A stretch of 64,000 nt of DNA from Clostridia bacterium (GTDB lineage: Bacteria > Bacillota > Clostridia > Oscillospirales > Acutalibacteraceae). The stretch lies in NCBI GenBank assembly GCA_017549285.1, contig JAFYVE010000030.1, forward strand, positions 62,001 to 126,000, read 5' to 3'. Shown in pieces: positions 1-7,444 of this stretch (position 1 is the stretch's first letter; the number at the start of each line of letters is the position of its first letter). The position numbers and the translations under genes were made by a program. The notes below the pieces were generated by a model. That model was not told where the DNA came from and ran no database searches. It saw only the letters and a list, made by a program, of their open reading frames with translations.

Positions 1-671
1 TCATCAGTTGCACAAACACCTGTAATAGCCTCTGTAAGGTCAAATTCTTCTCTTGAGCCGAGGATAATATCAGCATTTCTTGCTACCATTGAGTAGTAAA
101 CAGAAATTTCATCTTTATTTTTCCATGTGTACGAACGATAGTCGATATCAAAAATAAGAGGAACATTATTTTTCTTTGCAAGCATCATAGCCTTAAGAGC
201 TGCTTCTCTTGAGGGTGACTGACAAAGTGCTGTACCTGAAATGAGGAGGGCCTTTGTTCTCTTGATGTAATCTTCATCAACATCATCAGGATGAAGCATA
301 AGATCAGCAACACCTTCACGGTACATAAGAATGCTGCTTTCAGTGGGGCTTTTGATTTCAGTGAATGTAAGACCTAAGTTTTCACCGTTTGTGCAACGTG
401 TAATATGGCTTACATCGATACCGTCATTTTTGAAGTAATTGATTACATAATCACCGAACTGGTCATCGGAAACCTTACCGATAAAACCAACCTTTTTGCC
501 GAGTCTTGCCATACCGACAGCAATGTTTGCAGGTGAACCACCAACATATTTATTGAAATTACTGCTTTCTGAAAGAGGTTTGTTCATATCTGTAGGATTA
601 AAGTCAATGGCAACTCTGCCGAGAGGAATCAGGTCAAATTCTTTTGAATTATCAAATTCTATATATTTCAT
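1..671 (-). CDS. iolC: PfkB-family kinase, IolC-like (3' end outside window)
   Basis: Sugar kinase of the PfkB/ribokinase family; the best match I recognise is 5-dehydro-2-deoxygluconokinase (IolC) of myo-inositol breakdown. The visible 223 residues start at ATG 671 behind AAGGAG and show the early PfkB glycine signature GGSPAN at residues 44-49 and a substrate-lid region. The C-terminal third, including the expected GxGD catalytic aspartate, lies beyond position 1. The neighbouring class II aldolase (2816-3652) would fit the next inositol step, the IolJ reaction. It has its own promoter and a palindromic operator-like element upstream, and a terminator separates it from araC. A generic fructokinase or KDG kinase is the alternative. 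Family sure, specific function moderate. Confidence 0.65.
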   Translation of the reverse strand, partial: MKYIEFDNSKEFDLIPLGRVAIDFNPTDMNKPLSESSNFNKYVGGSPANIAVGMARLGKKVGFIGKVSDDQFGDYVINYFKNDGIDVSHITRCTNGENLGLTFTEIKSPTESSILMYREGVADLMLHPDDVDEDYIKRTKALLISGTALCQSPSREAALKAMMLAKKNNVPLIFDIDYRSYTWKNKDEISVYYSMVARNADIILGSREEFDLTEAITGVCATD

Positions 672-734
672 TATGCGCTCCTTTTCCCCCTGAATATAGT
701 CAGAAACAGGGATATTTCCGTTTAATTTATATAT

Positions 735-760
735 ATTGTTAATTTTATACAATTAACAAT
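735..760. promoter_or_regulatory. 26-bp palindrome, probable operator of the iolC-like gene
   Basis: Perfect 10-bp arms ATTGTTAATT and AATTAACAAT separated by six bases. It lies just downstream of the predicted -10 of the leftward promoter, over the transcription start, where a dimeric repressor would block initiation. There is no T-run that would make it a terminator. The binding protein is unknown. Confidence 0.6.
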
Positions 761-763
761 TTT

Positions 764-793
764 ATTATAATTTAAATTTGTAAAAATAATCAA
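764..793 (-). promoter_or_regulatory. Predicted sigma-A promoter of the iolC-like gene
   Basis: Read on the minus strand: -35 TTGATT (788-793), 18-bp spacer, -10 TATAAT (764-769). It points at the kinase gene starting at 671 and leaves a leader of about 85 bases containing the palindrome. Confidence 0.6.
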
Positions 794-845
794 GTCAAAT
801 ATATCACAATTTATAGACAAAAGTTGCGATTAATAAACAAAAGAA

Positions 846-870
846 AAGACACCTGTAAAATAGGTGTCTT
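846..870 (-). terminator. Rho-independent terminator after the araC-type gene
   Basis: Nine-bp stem AAGACACCT/AGGTGTCTT with a 7-base loop, followed on the minus strand by a T-rich stretch. It abuts the regulator's stop codon and insulates it from the kinase downstream. Confidence 0.85.
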
Positions 871-1649
871 TAACTATGATTTCTGTAATTATATGGGGTT
901 GTGTTCATTATCTGCATAAACACTCTGTTGAATGTTCTGATCGATCCGAATCCGACTTCTTCTGATACATTTGCAATACTTTTATCTGTTCTTCTTAAAA
1001 GCTCACATGCGTTATTAATCCTGAGCATATTTATATACCCCGAAAAACTGATTCCTAACTTATTATTCAGAAGATGCGAAATGTGATATTTACTCAGATG
1101 AAGCTCTCTTGACATATCATCAAGGGAAATGTCAGATGTATAATTTGATGTGCAATATTTTATTATGCTCTGCAATGTTGAAGAGTTACTCTGAATACGC
1201 GGACTTAATGCAATTTTCTGAAGAATCATAGCCAGAACATGATTTATACAACCTGCATAAAGAGTTTCTTTATACAGACCGTGATAGGCTACAGCAGAAA
1301 ACAACGTTTTTATAATATCATCATCTTTACTGAGTCTGAGAATATTATTAACAGGTATATTGTCTGAAAGAAGATCTTTGATGCCAATACAGAAATCAGG
1401 ACTCATCGTAAACAAAAAATATTGTCCTCGGGATGAGCTTTCATAACAATGCACCTGATTTGGAAAGCATATGAATAAATCTCCGTCAGAAATTGTCATT
1501 TTCTTATTATCAATAAGGAGATGCGATTCACCCTTGACGACATAAATCAACTCAAGTTCTTTGTGAAGATGCGGAATTGGTTTAAGATAGTCCTCTGCCC
1601 AGACTTCAACGTGTTTTGTTCTGTTTTCATAAACAACATTTTTGTCCAT
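870..1649 (-). CDS. AraC-family transcriptional regulator
   Basis: DNA-binding regulator of 259 residues. The N-terminal half is a cupin-like sensor (HLHKELELIYVVKG near residue 28). The C-terminal 100 residues carry the two helix-turn-helix motifs of the AraC family, around LSKYHISHLLNNKLG and VSEEVGFGSIRTFNRVF. ATG 1649 has a strong AAGGAGGG site and lies 18 bases after the phosphoesterase stop, so it is the last gene of the aldolase-phosphoesterase-regulator unit. Such regulators usually sense a sugar and activate adjacent catabolic genes; here the likely targets are this unit and the iolC-like gene. The ligand is not readable from sequence. Confidence 0.9.
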   Translation of the reverse strand: MDKNVVYENRTKHVEVWAEDYLKPIPHLHKELELIYVVKGESHLLIDNKKMTISDGDLFICFPNQVHCYESSSRGQYFLFTMSPDFCIGIKDLLSDNIPVNNILRLSKDDDIIKTLFSAVAYHGLYKETLYAGCINHVLAMILQKIALSPRIQSNSSTLQSIIKYCTSNYTSDISLDDMSRELHLSKYHISHLLNNKLGISFSGYINMLRINNACELLRRTDKSIANVSEEVGFGSIRTFNRVFMQIMNTTPYNYRNHS

Positions 1650-1667
1650 CGGACTACCCTCCTTGAA

Positions 1668-2807
1668 TCAATCCTTATATTTAACCTTACGCAAACCGAA
1701 AATTCTGACAATCAGATGACCGCTGCCTTGTAAAAATCGTTCACGGAGCCCTCTGATTGCAACAGATTTCGCAGTTTTATAGACAATATCTCCTTTATTT
1801 CTGAATTCAGAAAGATTTTCAGGCTTATAAATATTATACCAACGGACAACTCTTGTTGAATAAACAGAAGTATCATTTTCATCAACCTCAATTATTCTGT
1901 ATCCGTACTGTGTCTGAAAACAGTCATCATGATAACGTGTGCTGAGTGAATTTACTATATCAACACCCTTATATTTAACTCCAAATGCATTTGTGTGGTC
2001 GTGTCCGGAAAAAACAGCAAGACAATCGCCTCTTTCAACAAGAGCATCAAACTGACCGTGATTTATTGCGCCACAACAGGGAGGTTCTTTGAGGGTGCCG
2101 TAATTAGGCATTTTCGGGTCGAATCTGTAATATCCTTCGTGGTTATATATACCTTTGTAAGTATAAGGTGCAATACGGTTGACTTTTTTGAGGGCATCGT
2201 ATGATTCAGGAACAATTATATGCTGAAAGGCAAGTGAATAAATTTTTTTGCCGTACATTTTTTCATATTCTGAACTTTTCTCTTTGTACCATGCAACTTT
2301 TTCTTCTGATACATTGGCATATTTACCCTCTTCATCATAATCACCTGAATCAAAAATCCAGAGATTGAATCTGACTTCGTCACTTCCAGATGCAAGAACG
2401 GGAACATTGTATGTACCGCAACCTTCCATTATATCCCCTTCATCAACGGAGATACTGCAGGGAAATTCATTATAACAAGCCATAAGCTCCTGTCTTGTAA
2501 CAATACCCGACTCAGAATCATGATTCCCGAATGTCAGAGCAACAGGGATATTTCTGTCCTGAAACAGTTGCATAAAACGTCGGCTTCTGTCCAATGTTTC
2601 TTCTCTGTTATTATCTGATGATATTGTATCACCTGTCACAACAGCAACATCAGGTTTCTCACGATCAAGTGCCTGACCGATAAGACAAAGGGTCATTTCC
2701 TCATTATCTGTACCAATGTGAGTATCTGTTATGTGAATAATTTTTAGTTTTCCGTTTTTGAATGTAATGGGTTCAGATGTTGTTTTATTAAATATTGTCT
2801 TATCCAT
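1668..2807 (-). CDS. Calcineurin-type metallophosphoesterase
   Basis: Cytoplasmic phosphoesterase of 379 residues, related to the Dcr2/purple-acid-phosphatase-like branch. The dinuclear metal motifs are all present in order: DTH (residues 28-30), GDT (59-61), GNHDS (94-98), an internal FQH histidine and the terminal GHDH. No signal peptide is visible. It starts 8 bases after the aldolase stop; the stop and the weak AGTGAGAT ribosome site overlap. Placement between an aldolase and an AraC regulator suggests a sugar-phosphate or phosphodiester substrate, but that is inference; family members often act on nucleotides or phospholipid head groups. Confidence 0.85.
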   Translation of the reverse strand: MDKTIFNKTTSEPITFKNGKLKIIHITDTHIGTDNEEMTLCLIGQALDREKPDVAVVTGDTISSDNNREETLDRSRRFMQLFQDRNIPVALTFGNHDSESGIVTRQELMACYNEFPCSISVDEGDIMEGCGTYNVPVLASGSDEVRFNLWIFDSGDYDEEGKYANVSEEKVAWYKEKSSEYEKMYGKKIYSLAFQHIIVPESYDALKKVNRIAPYTYKGIYNHEGYYRFDPKMPNYGTLKEPPCCGAINHGQFDALVERGDCLAVFSGHDHTNAFGVKYKGVDIVNSLSTRYHDDCFQTQYGYRIIEVDENDTSVYSTRVVRWYNIYKPENLSEFRNKGDIVYKTAKSVAIRGLRERFLQGSGHLIVRIFGLRKVKYKD

Positions 2808-2815
2808 TTTTTATC

Positions 2816-3652
2816 TCACTTATTAAGAAATATTTTTATATGTTTTTTTACATTTTCATATACGGCATCTGCCATATCGGGAGAAAGTGTAAAATAATCA
2901 GGTTTTTCAACTGTTGAAGTATATTTTTTTGCACTCATTGCAAGTGCATCGAAACTTGCCGTGGCAATATTGATTTTTCTGATACCCAGAGAAATTGCTT
3001 TTCTGAACATTTCATCTGTTATTCCGGTACCGCCATGAAGCACAAGAGGTGTGCTGACTTTTTTATAAATTGATTCAAGAACATCAAAACGGAGTTCAGG
3101 TAAAACAGGATAATTGCCGTGTGCATTACCTATTGCAACTGCAAGACAATCAACACCTGTTTTTTCGCAGAATTCAAGTGCTTTTTCAGGGTCAGTACAA
3201 GTTATCTTATGTACTGCAGTGTCACCCTCATTACCACCAACGACACCAAGTTCTGCTTCAACGGTTGCACCGTATCGTGAAGCCTCTGCACAGACTTTTT
3301 TTGTAAGTTCTATATTTTCTTCAAAAGGAAGAAGAGATCCGTCAAGCATTACTGAAGTGAAACCATATTCAAGAGCTGTTTTTATACATTCAAAAGTCAG
3401 GCCGTGATCAAGATGCACCGCGACAGGTACCTTGGCATTTTTTGCGGCTGATACCATCATAGGTGCTATAAGATGCATCGGTGACTGCTTCATTCTCTTT
3501 TCTGCAATCTGCAGAATTATTGGTGTATTCATTTCTTCGGCGGCTTTAATAGCACCGATAATCATTTCCATATTGCCGACGCTGAAAGCACCGACGGCAC
3601 AATTATTATCTTCTGCCCATCTGAGCATATCATTCATTTTAACAAGGGGCAT
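2816..3652 (-). CDS. iolJ: Class II (zinc) aldolase, IolJ/FbaA/GatY-like
   Basis: Zinc-dependent aldolase of 278 residues, normal for the class II family. HLDHG at residues 80-84 supplies the catalytic aspartate and a zinc histidine; the other zinc ligands fit His178 (AIGNAHG) and His206 (LHGGTG). EAELGVVGG at 132-140 holds the conserved glutamate. ATG 3652 follows GAGGTATAATT. It heads the unit aldolase-phosphoesterase-AraC. With the iolC-like kinase nearby, 6-phospho-5-dehydro-2-deoxygluconate aldolase (IolJ) is plausible; tagatose- or fructose-bisphosphate aldolase cannot be excluded. Class certain, substrate uncertain. Confidence 0.75.
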   Translation of the reverse strand: MPLVKMNDMLRWAEDNNCAVGAFSVGNMEMIIGAIKAAEEMNTPIILQIAEKRMKQSPMHLIAPMMVSAAKNAKVPVAVHLDHGLTFECIKTALEYGFTSVMLDGSLLPFEENIELTKKVCAEASRYGATVEAELGVVGGNEGDTAVHKITCTDPEKALEFCEKTGVDCLAVAIGNAHGNYPVLPELRFDVLESIYKKVSTPLVLHGGTGITDEMFRKAISLGIRKINIATASFDALAMSAKKYTSTVEKPDYFTLSPDMADAVYENVKKHIKIFLNK

Positions 3653-3679
3653 AATTATACCTCACAGATATTTTTTACT

Positions 3680-3708
3680 ATTTTACAACGATTTAATAAA
3701 TAAATCAA
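3680..3708 (-). promoter_or_regulatory. Predicted promoter of the aldolase-phosphoesterase-AraC unit
   Basis: Minus-strand -35 TTGATT (3703-3708), 17-bp spacer, -10 TAAAAT (3680-3685), about 30 bases ahead of ATG 3652. Confidence 0.55.
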
Positions 3709-3720
3709 TCAAAATTTATA

Positions 3721-3751
3721 AAAAAAATCAGGACAAGTTACCATGTCCTGA
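3721..3751 (-). terminator. Terminator of the AI-2E transporter gene
   Basis: Stem TCAGGACA/TGTCCTGA (3728-3751) followed on the minus strand by a run of seven T residues (3727 down to 3721). It lies 9 bases past the stop at 3761. Confidence 0.9.
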
Positions 3752-3760
3752 AAATATTTT

Positions 3761-4897
3761 TTAAGAATCTTCTGATATTTTTGTTTTAAAAAAATGAATA
3801 ATTCCTTCCTGATTTAAAAGATTGATTATAATAACAATAAACGGAAGAATAAAAATACCCATCGCTCCAAAAATTTTAACACCGATAAACATCGCCATAA
3901 TAGTTACAACCGGAGAAATACCTACCTGACCTGCAACGAGTTTCGGCTCAATAACCTGACGGATAACAGTTATTGTTGCATACAGAACAAGCAAACCAAT
4001 ACCCATTCCGATGTTTCCTGTAAGGAATGAATATACACTCCAGGGAATAACAACCGTTCCGGTTCCGAGAACTGGTATTATATCTATACAGGCAATAATA
4101 AAACTGAGAAGAAGAATATGAGAACCATCATAAACTTTAATTAGTTTTAAAATTGTAAGACCGATAAAAATCTCACAGGTTGTAATACCGATAATAGATG
4201 CATAAGCTTTTATCATTTTTCCGACAGATGATAATACAATATATTTAGCTCTGCGAAGCTTATCCTGATTTTCTTTGCTGAACTGTCTGACAATAAATGC
4301 TTTGATGTCATTGTAAGCCGGAGTCATAAAGCAAGTTGTTATAATTGAAATCAAAAATCCGATAAGAAAACTCGGAACCTTTGAAATTGCACTGCCGATA
4401 GGGCTAATAAACTTGCTAATATTTGCAGAAAGAGTCGAAAAAACATCTCCGCTTACAACATATTCACTTATTGAATCAATACCGTTCGTAACAGCATTAT
4501 TAGCTTCAGCAGGTAACATTTCAGCAATTTCAAGATTGAGATAACTTGTTTTTATGAAATCAAAAAATTCACCAAGATTTGAACATCTGTCAGTAAAATA
4601 TGAAATCAGATCTTTTACAGCAAGACCGATTCTGACACCGACAAGTGAAAACAAACCGAGTATTACTGCAAAAACAAGAACAGAAAGAACAGCACCGATT
4701 ACACCAGAAGGTACTTTTTTCACTTTTTTTGTTATAGCTTTGAGAGGCTTTTGTAATAATGCAGCAATAATAAATGCAAAAATAAAAGGCAAAACTGTAC
4801 TGAAAGCATATTTCATAAACAGAAAGAATGCTGCGATAATAATACCGAAATACAAGATATTAACAATAAAAGACCATCTTTTCTGGGTTTTATCCAT
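3761..4897 (-). CDS. AI-2E/PerM-family membrane transporter
   Basis: Polytopic membrane protein of 378 residues with about eight hydrophobic segments. It has the family pattern: an N-terminal pair of helices, a soluble insert (residues ~95-150), and a C-terminal half rich in glycine with IIPVLGTGTVVIPW and IEPKLVAGQVGISP, characteristic of AI-2E/PerM exporters (PF01594). ATG 4897 follows AAGGAG. It is a single-gene unit with its own promoter and terminator. Members export autoinducer-2 or serve as sodium/proton antiporters or sporulation permeases; the substrate here is not known. Confidence 0.85.
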   Translation of the reverse strand: MDKTQKRWSFIVNILYFGIIIAAFFLFMKYAFSTVLPFIFAFIIAALLQKPLKAITKKVKKVPSGVIGAVLSVLVFAVILGLFSLVGVRIGLAVKDLISYFTDRCSNLGEFFDFIKTSYLNLEIAEMLPAEANNAVTNGIDSISEYVVSGDVFSTLSANISKFISPIGSAISKVPSFLIGFLISIITTCFMTPAYNDIKAFIVRQFSKENQDKLRRAKYIVLSSVGKMIKAYASIIGITTCEIFIGLTILKLIKVYDGSHILLLSFIIACIDIIPVLGTGTVVIPWSVYSFLTGNIGMGIGLLVLYATITVIRQVIEPKLVAGQVGISPVVTIMAMFIGVKIFGAMGIFILPFIVIIINLLNQEGIIHFFKTKISEDS

Positions 4898-4927
4898 ATT
4901 TAAATCTCCTTGATTAAATATACTTTT

Positions 4928-4956
4928 ATTTTACAACAAAATATCACATAAAACAA
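4928..4956 (-). promoter_or_regulatory. Predicted promoter of the AI-2E transporter gene
   Basis: Minus-strand -35 TTGTTT (4951-4956), 17-bp spacer, -10 TAAAAT (4928-4933), about 30 bases upstream of the start codon. Confidence 0.5.
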
Positions 4957-5006
4957 GTATCTTTATAAATAATTAACCAAATCTGTATTGAATATTTATT
5001 GAAAAA

Positions 5007-5030
5007 ACCGCCTGTTCGAAAACAAGCGGT
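5007..5030 (-). terminator. UUCG-loop terminator ending the metG-tatD-gltA unit
   Basis: On the minus strand a 10-bp stem ACCGCTTGTT/AACAGGCGGT (one G-U pair) closes the very stable tetraloop TTCG and is followed by six T residues. It stands 6 bases after the stop of the broken small gene at 5036. Confidence 0.9.
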
Positions 5031-5035
5031 AATTT

Positions 5036-5291
5036 TTATAAAATATCAAAAGTGTACGCCGCTGTTGCATCAAGCATTTCTTTATTGTCTGCAATTATGA
5101 CTTTTTCTTCAGTAACATTTTTTTCATATGCAGAGTGATGTTAAGCCTTTCTGTATCATAGAGAATTCATCGAAGGCGGCAAAGTAAACAAGAGACAGGT
5201 TAACAAGAATTATAACTGTCAGAATAACAGCAATGAATCTTGTCTTTATCTTCACAGGAAAAAGTCTTGTTATTTTTTTATCTGTTTTCAA
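5036..5291 (-). pseudogene. Small single-pass membrane protein gene with an apparent frameshift
   Basis: Downstream of and overlapping the citrate synthase end, a frame beginning at TTG 5291 (or ATG 5321 inside gltA) encodes a basic N-terminus, one transmembrane helix (FIAVILTVIILVNLSLVYFA) and then DEFSMIQKGLTSL before stopping at 5124. Moving by one frame near 5128-5135, reading continues as SAYEKNVTEEKVIIADNKE and on to a stop at 5036, immediately before the terminator. The downstream peptide has normal coding composition. Together this would be a protein of about 85 residues, one helix plus an outer segment. It is either a real broken gene, a sequencing indel, or a truncated 55-65-residue protein. 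I do not recognise the family. Confidence 0.45.
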
Positions 5292-6645
5292 AGGGAGTGT
5301 AATCCCGTCTGTCCTGAACATTCATATATGCAGGTCTTATTATCTTACCTGAATTTATAATTTCTTCAAGTCTGTGAGCTGACCAGCCTGCAATTCGTGC
5401 AACTGCAAATATAGGAGTATATAGCTCTTCGGGAATGCCAAGCATTTCATATACAAATCCTGAATAGAAGTCCACATTTGCACTTACACCTTTATATATT
5501 TTACGCTTTTCAGCAATAGCTTCAGGGGCAATACGCTCGATATTTGCATAAAGTCGGTATTCATCCTCAAGACCTTTTTCGACAGCAAGCTGTTCAACAA
5601 AACTCTTGAAAACTTCTGCACGAGGATCAGAAAGTGAATAAACCGCATGTCCCATTCCGTAAATAAGACCACTGTTATCAAATGCCTCTTTATTGAGAAT
5701 CTTAAGAAGATATTCCTTTATCTCACCATCGTCATCCCAATTTTTAATATTTGCCTTTATATCTTTGAACATATTGCGGACTTTGATATTCGCACCGCCG
5801 TGACGAGGACCCTTGAGTGAACCGAGAGCAGCTGCAATAGCAGAATAAGTATCGGTACCCGATGATGTGACAACATGTGTTGTGAATGTTGAGTTATTAC
5901 CACCTCCGTGCTCTGCGTGAAGAATAAGAGCAAGGTCAAGAAGCTGCGCTTCAAGAGGTGTGAACTTACCGTCAATACGGAGCATATAAAGAATATTTTC
6001 AGCTATTGAATAATCATCCTTCGGCTCGTGAATAAAGAAACTGGAATTATCTTTTATATAATAATTATAAGCCTGAAAGCCATAAACGGAAAGTAACGGA
6101 AATAATGAAATAAGACGCACACACTGTCTTAAAACATTACCGATTGATGTATCGTCAGGCTTTTCATCATATGAATATAGAGCAAGAGTACATCTTGCGA
6201 GAGAATTCATAACATCTCCCGATGGAGCTTTCATTATAAAGTCACGGACAAATGAAACAGGCAGTTCACGGTAATTTGCAAGAACATTCTTAAACTCATC
6301 AAGCTGATTTTCATCAGGTAATGAGCCGAAAAGAAGGATATATACGGTTTCTTCAAAGCCGTATCTGCCTCTTTTTGACATGTCAGAAACAATGTCTTTA
6401 ACGTTATATCCGCGATAAAAAAGCATTCCTTCACACGGAATGTCAACTCCGTCAATATTCTTTTTTGACTGAATTTCGGATATTTCCGTGAGTCCGGTAA
6501 GAACCCCCTTACCATTAATATCTCGAAGACCTCTGTTAACGCTGTATTTTGTATAAAGTGAAGGCTCTATAGCACCTTCATCAAGACACATCTGCTTGTA
6601 TTTTTCAAGTTCGGGAGCATTGCCCGAATAAAATTTCTTTATCAA
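5278..6645 (-). CDS. gltA: Citrate synthase
   Basis: Condenses acetyl-CoA and oxaloacetate to citrate; 455 residues, the long form seen in clostridia (family typically 370-460). Family landmarks are HAEHGGGNN (oxaloacetate-binding histidine), GSLKGPRHGGAN, YGMGHAVY (the second active-site histidine) and VDFYSG (catalytic aspartate). ATG 6645 follows GGAGGAAGAGA. It is third in the unit metG-tatD-gltA, with no aconitase or isocitrate dehydrogenase in view. A 2-methylcitrate synthase is possible but there are no prp genes nearby. The likely role is supplying 2-oxoglutarate for glutamate in an anaerobe with a partial TCA cycle. Confidence 0.92.
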   Translation of the reverse strand: MIKKFYSGNAPELEKYKQMCLDEGAIEPSLYTKYSVNRGLRDINGKGVLTGLTEISEIQSKKNIDGVDIPCEGMLFYRGYNVKDIVSDMSKRGRYGFEETVYILLFGSLPDENQLDEFKNVLANYRELPVSFVRDFIMKAPSGDVMNSLARCTLALYSYDEKPDDTSIGNVLRQCVRLISLFPLLSVYGFQAYNYYIKDNSSFFIHEPKDDYSIAENILYMLRIDGKFTPLEAQLLDLALILHAEHGGGNNSTFTTHVVTSSGTDTYSAIAAALGSLKGPRHGGANIKVRNMFKDIKANIKNWDDDGEIKEYLLKILNKEAFDNSGLIYGMGHAVYSLSDPRAEVFKSFVEQLAVEKGLEDEYRLYANIERIAPEAIAEKRKIYKGVSANVDFYSGFVYEMLGIPEELYTPIFAVARIAGWSAHRLEEIINSGKIIRPAYMNVQDRRDYTPFENR

Positions 6646-6679
6646 TTCTCTTCCTCCTTCAAAATAATATTTACTTACT

Positions 6680-7444
6680 TTATTTTATACCAAACAATCT
6701 TTTTGTATTTTCTGCAGTTATAGAGAGTAAATCATCAGGTTCAATCTCTCTGATCATTGCAATTTTTTCAGCTATATATGAAATATACTCAGAATTATTT
6801 CTCTTACCTCTCATAGGAACGGGAGCCATATACGGACAATCAGTTTCGAGAAGAAGTCTGTCAAGAGGTATCATTTCTGCAACTTCAACAGGTTTTACGG
6901 CATTTTTAAAAGTAACAGCACCGCCAAGTCCTATATACATTCCCAATTTAAGAACTTCCTTTGCCATTTCGGTGCTCCCTGAATAGCAATGAAGTACACC
7001 CTTCGGTTTATATTTTTTTAACAAATCCATTGTGTCGGCATGGGCTTCCCTGTCGTGGACGATTACCGGCATATTATATTTGACTGCAAGTTCAAGATGC
7101 TTTTCAAAAACATATTTCTGAACATCTTTCGGAACAAAATCATAATGATATTCAAGTCCTATTTCACCGACAGCGACACATTTCGGATGAGACAGCATTT
7201 TTTCAATGTCAACGAGGCCGGCTTCATAAAACTCAAGAGCTGATTCGGGATGATAACCGCATGCAGCATAAACAAAGGGGTATTTTTCTGCCATTTCAAG
7301 AGAAGCAAAGGAAGATGCTGTATCGGTACCGCAGTTTATAATACCTACAATGCCCGCTTCCGGTAAAGAAGCGAGCAAAGAATCACGGTCGATATCAAAT
7401 TGCTCATCATTGTAATGGGCGTGTGAATCGAAAATATTATTCAT
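6680..7444 (-). CDS. tatD: TatD-family metal-dependent hydrolase/DNase
   Basis: Amidohydrolase-fold TIM barrel of 254 residues. DSHAHYND (residues 6-13) gives the first metal histidines, GEIGLEYHYD the metal-bridging glutamate, then VHDREA, LHCYSG and LETDCPYMAP close the family metal set. ATG 7444 overlaps the metG stop in TAATG, so translation is coupled. The metG-tatD pairing is common in Firmicutes and points to a 3'-5' DNase or tRNA-quality role, though the in vivo substrate of TatD/YabD proteins remains debated. Confidence 0.92.
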   Translation of the reverse strand: MNNIFDSHAHYNDEQFDIDRDSLLASLPEAGIVGIINCGTDTASSFASLEMAEKYPFVYAACGYHPESALEFYEAGLVDIEKMLSHPKCVAVGEIGLEYHYDFVPKDVQKYVFEKHLELAVKYNMPVIVHDREAHADTMDLLKKYKPKGVLHCYSGSTEMAKEVLKLGMYIGLGGAVTFKNAVKPVEVAEMIPLDRLLLETDCPYMAPVPMRGKRNNSEYISYIAEKIAMIREIEPDDLLSITAENTKRLFGIK

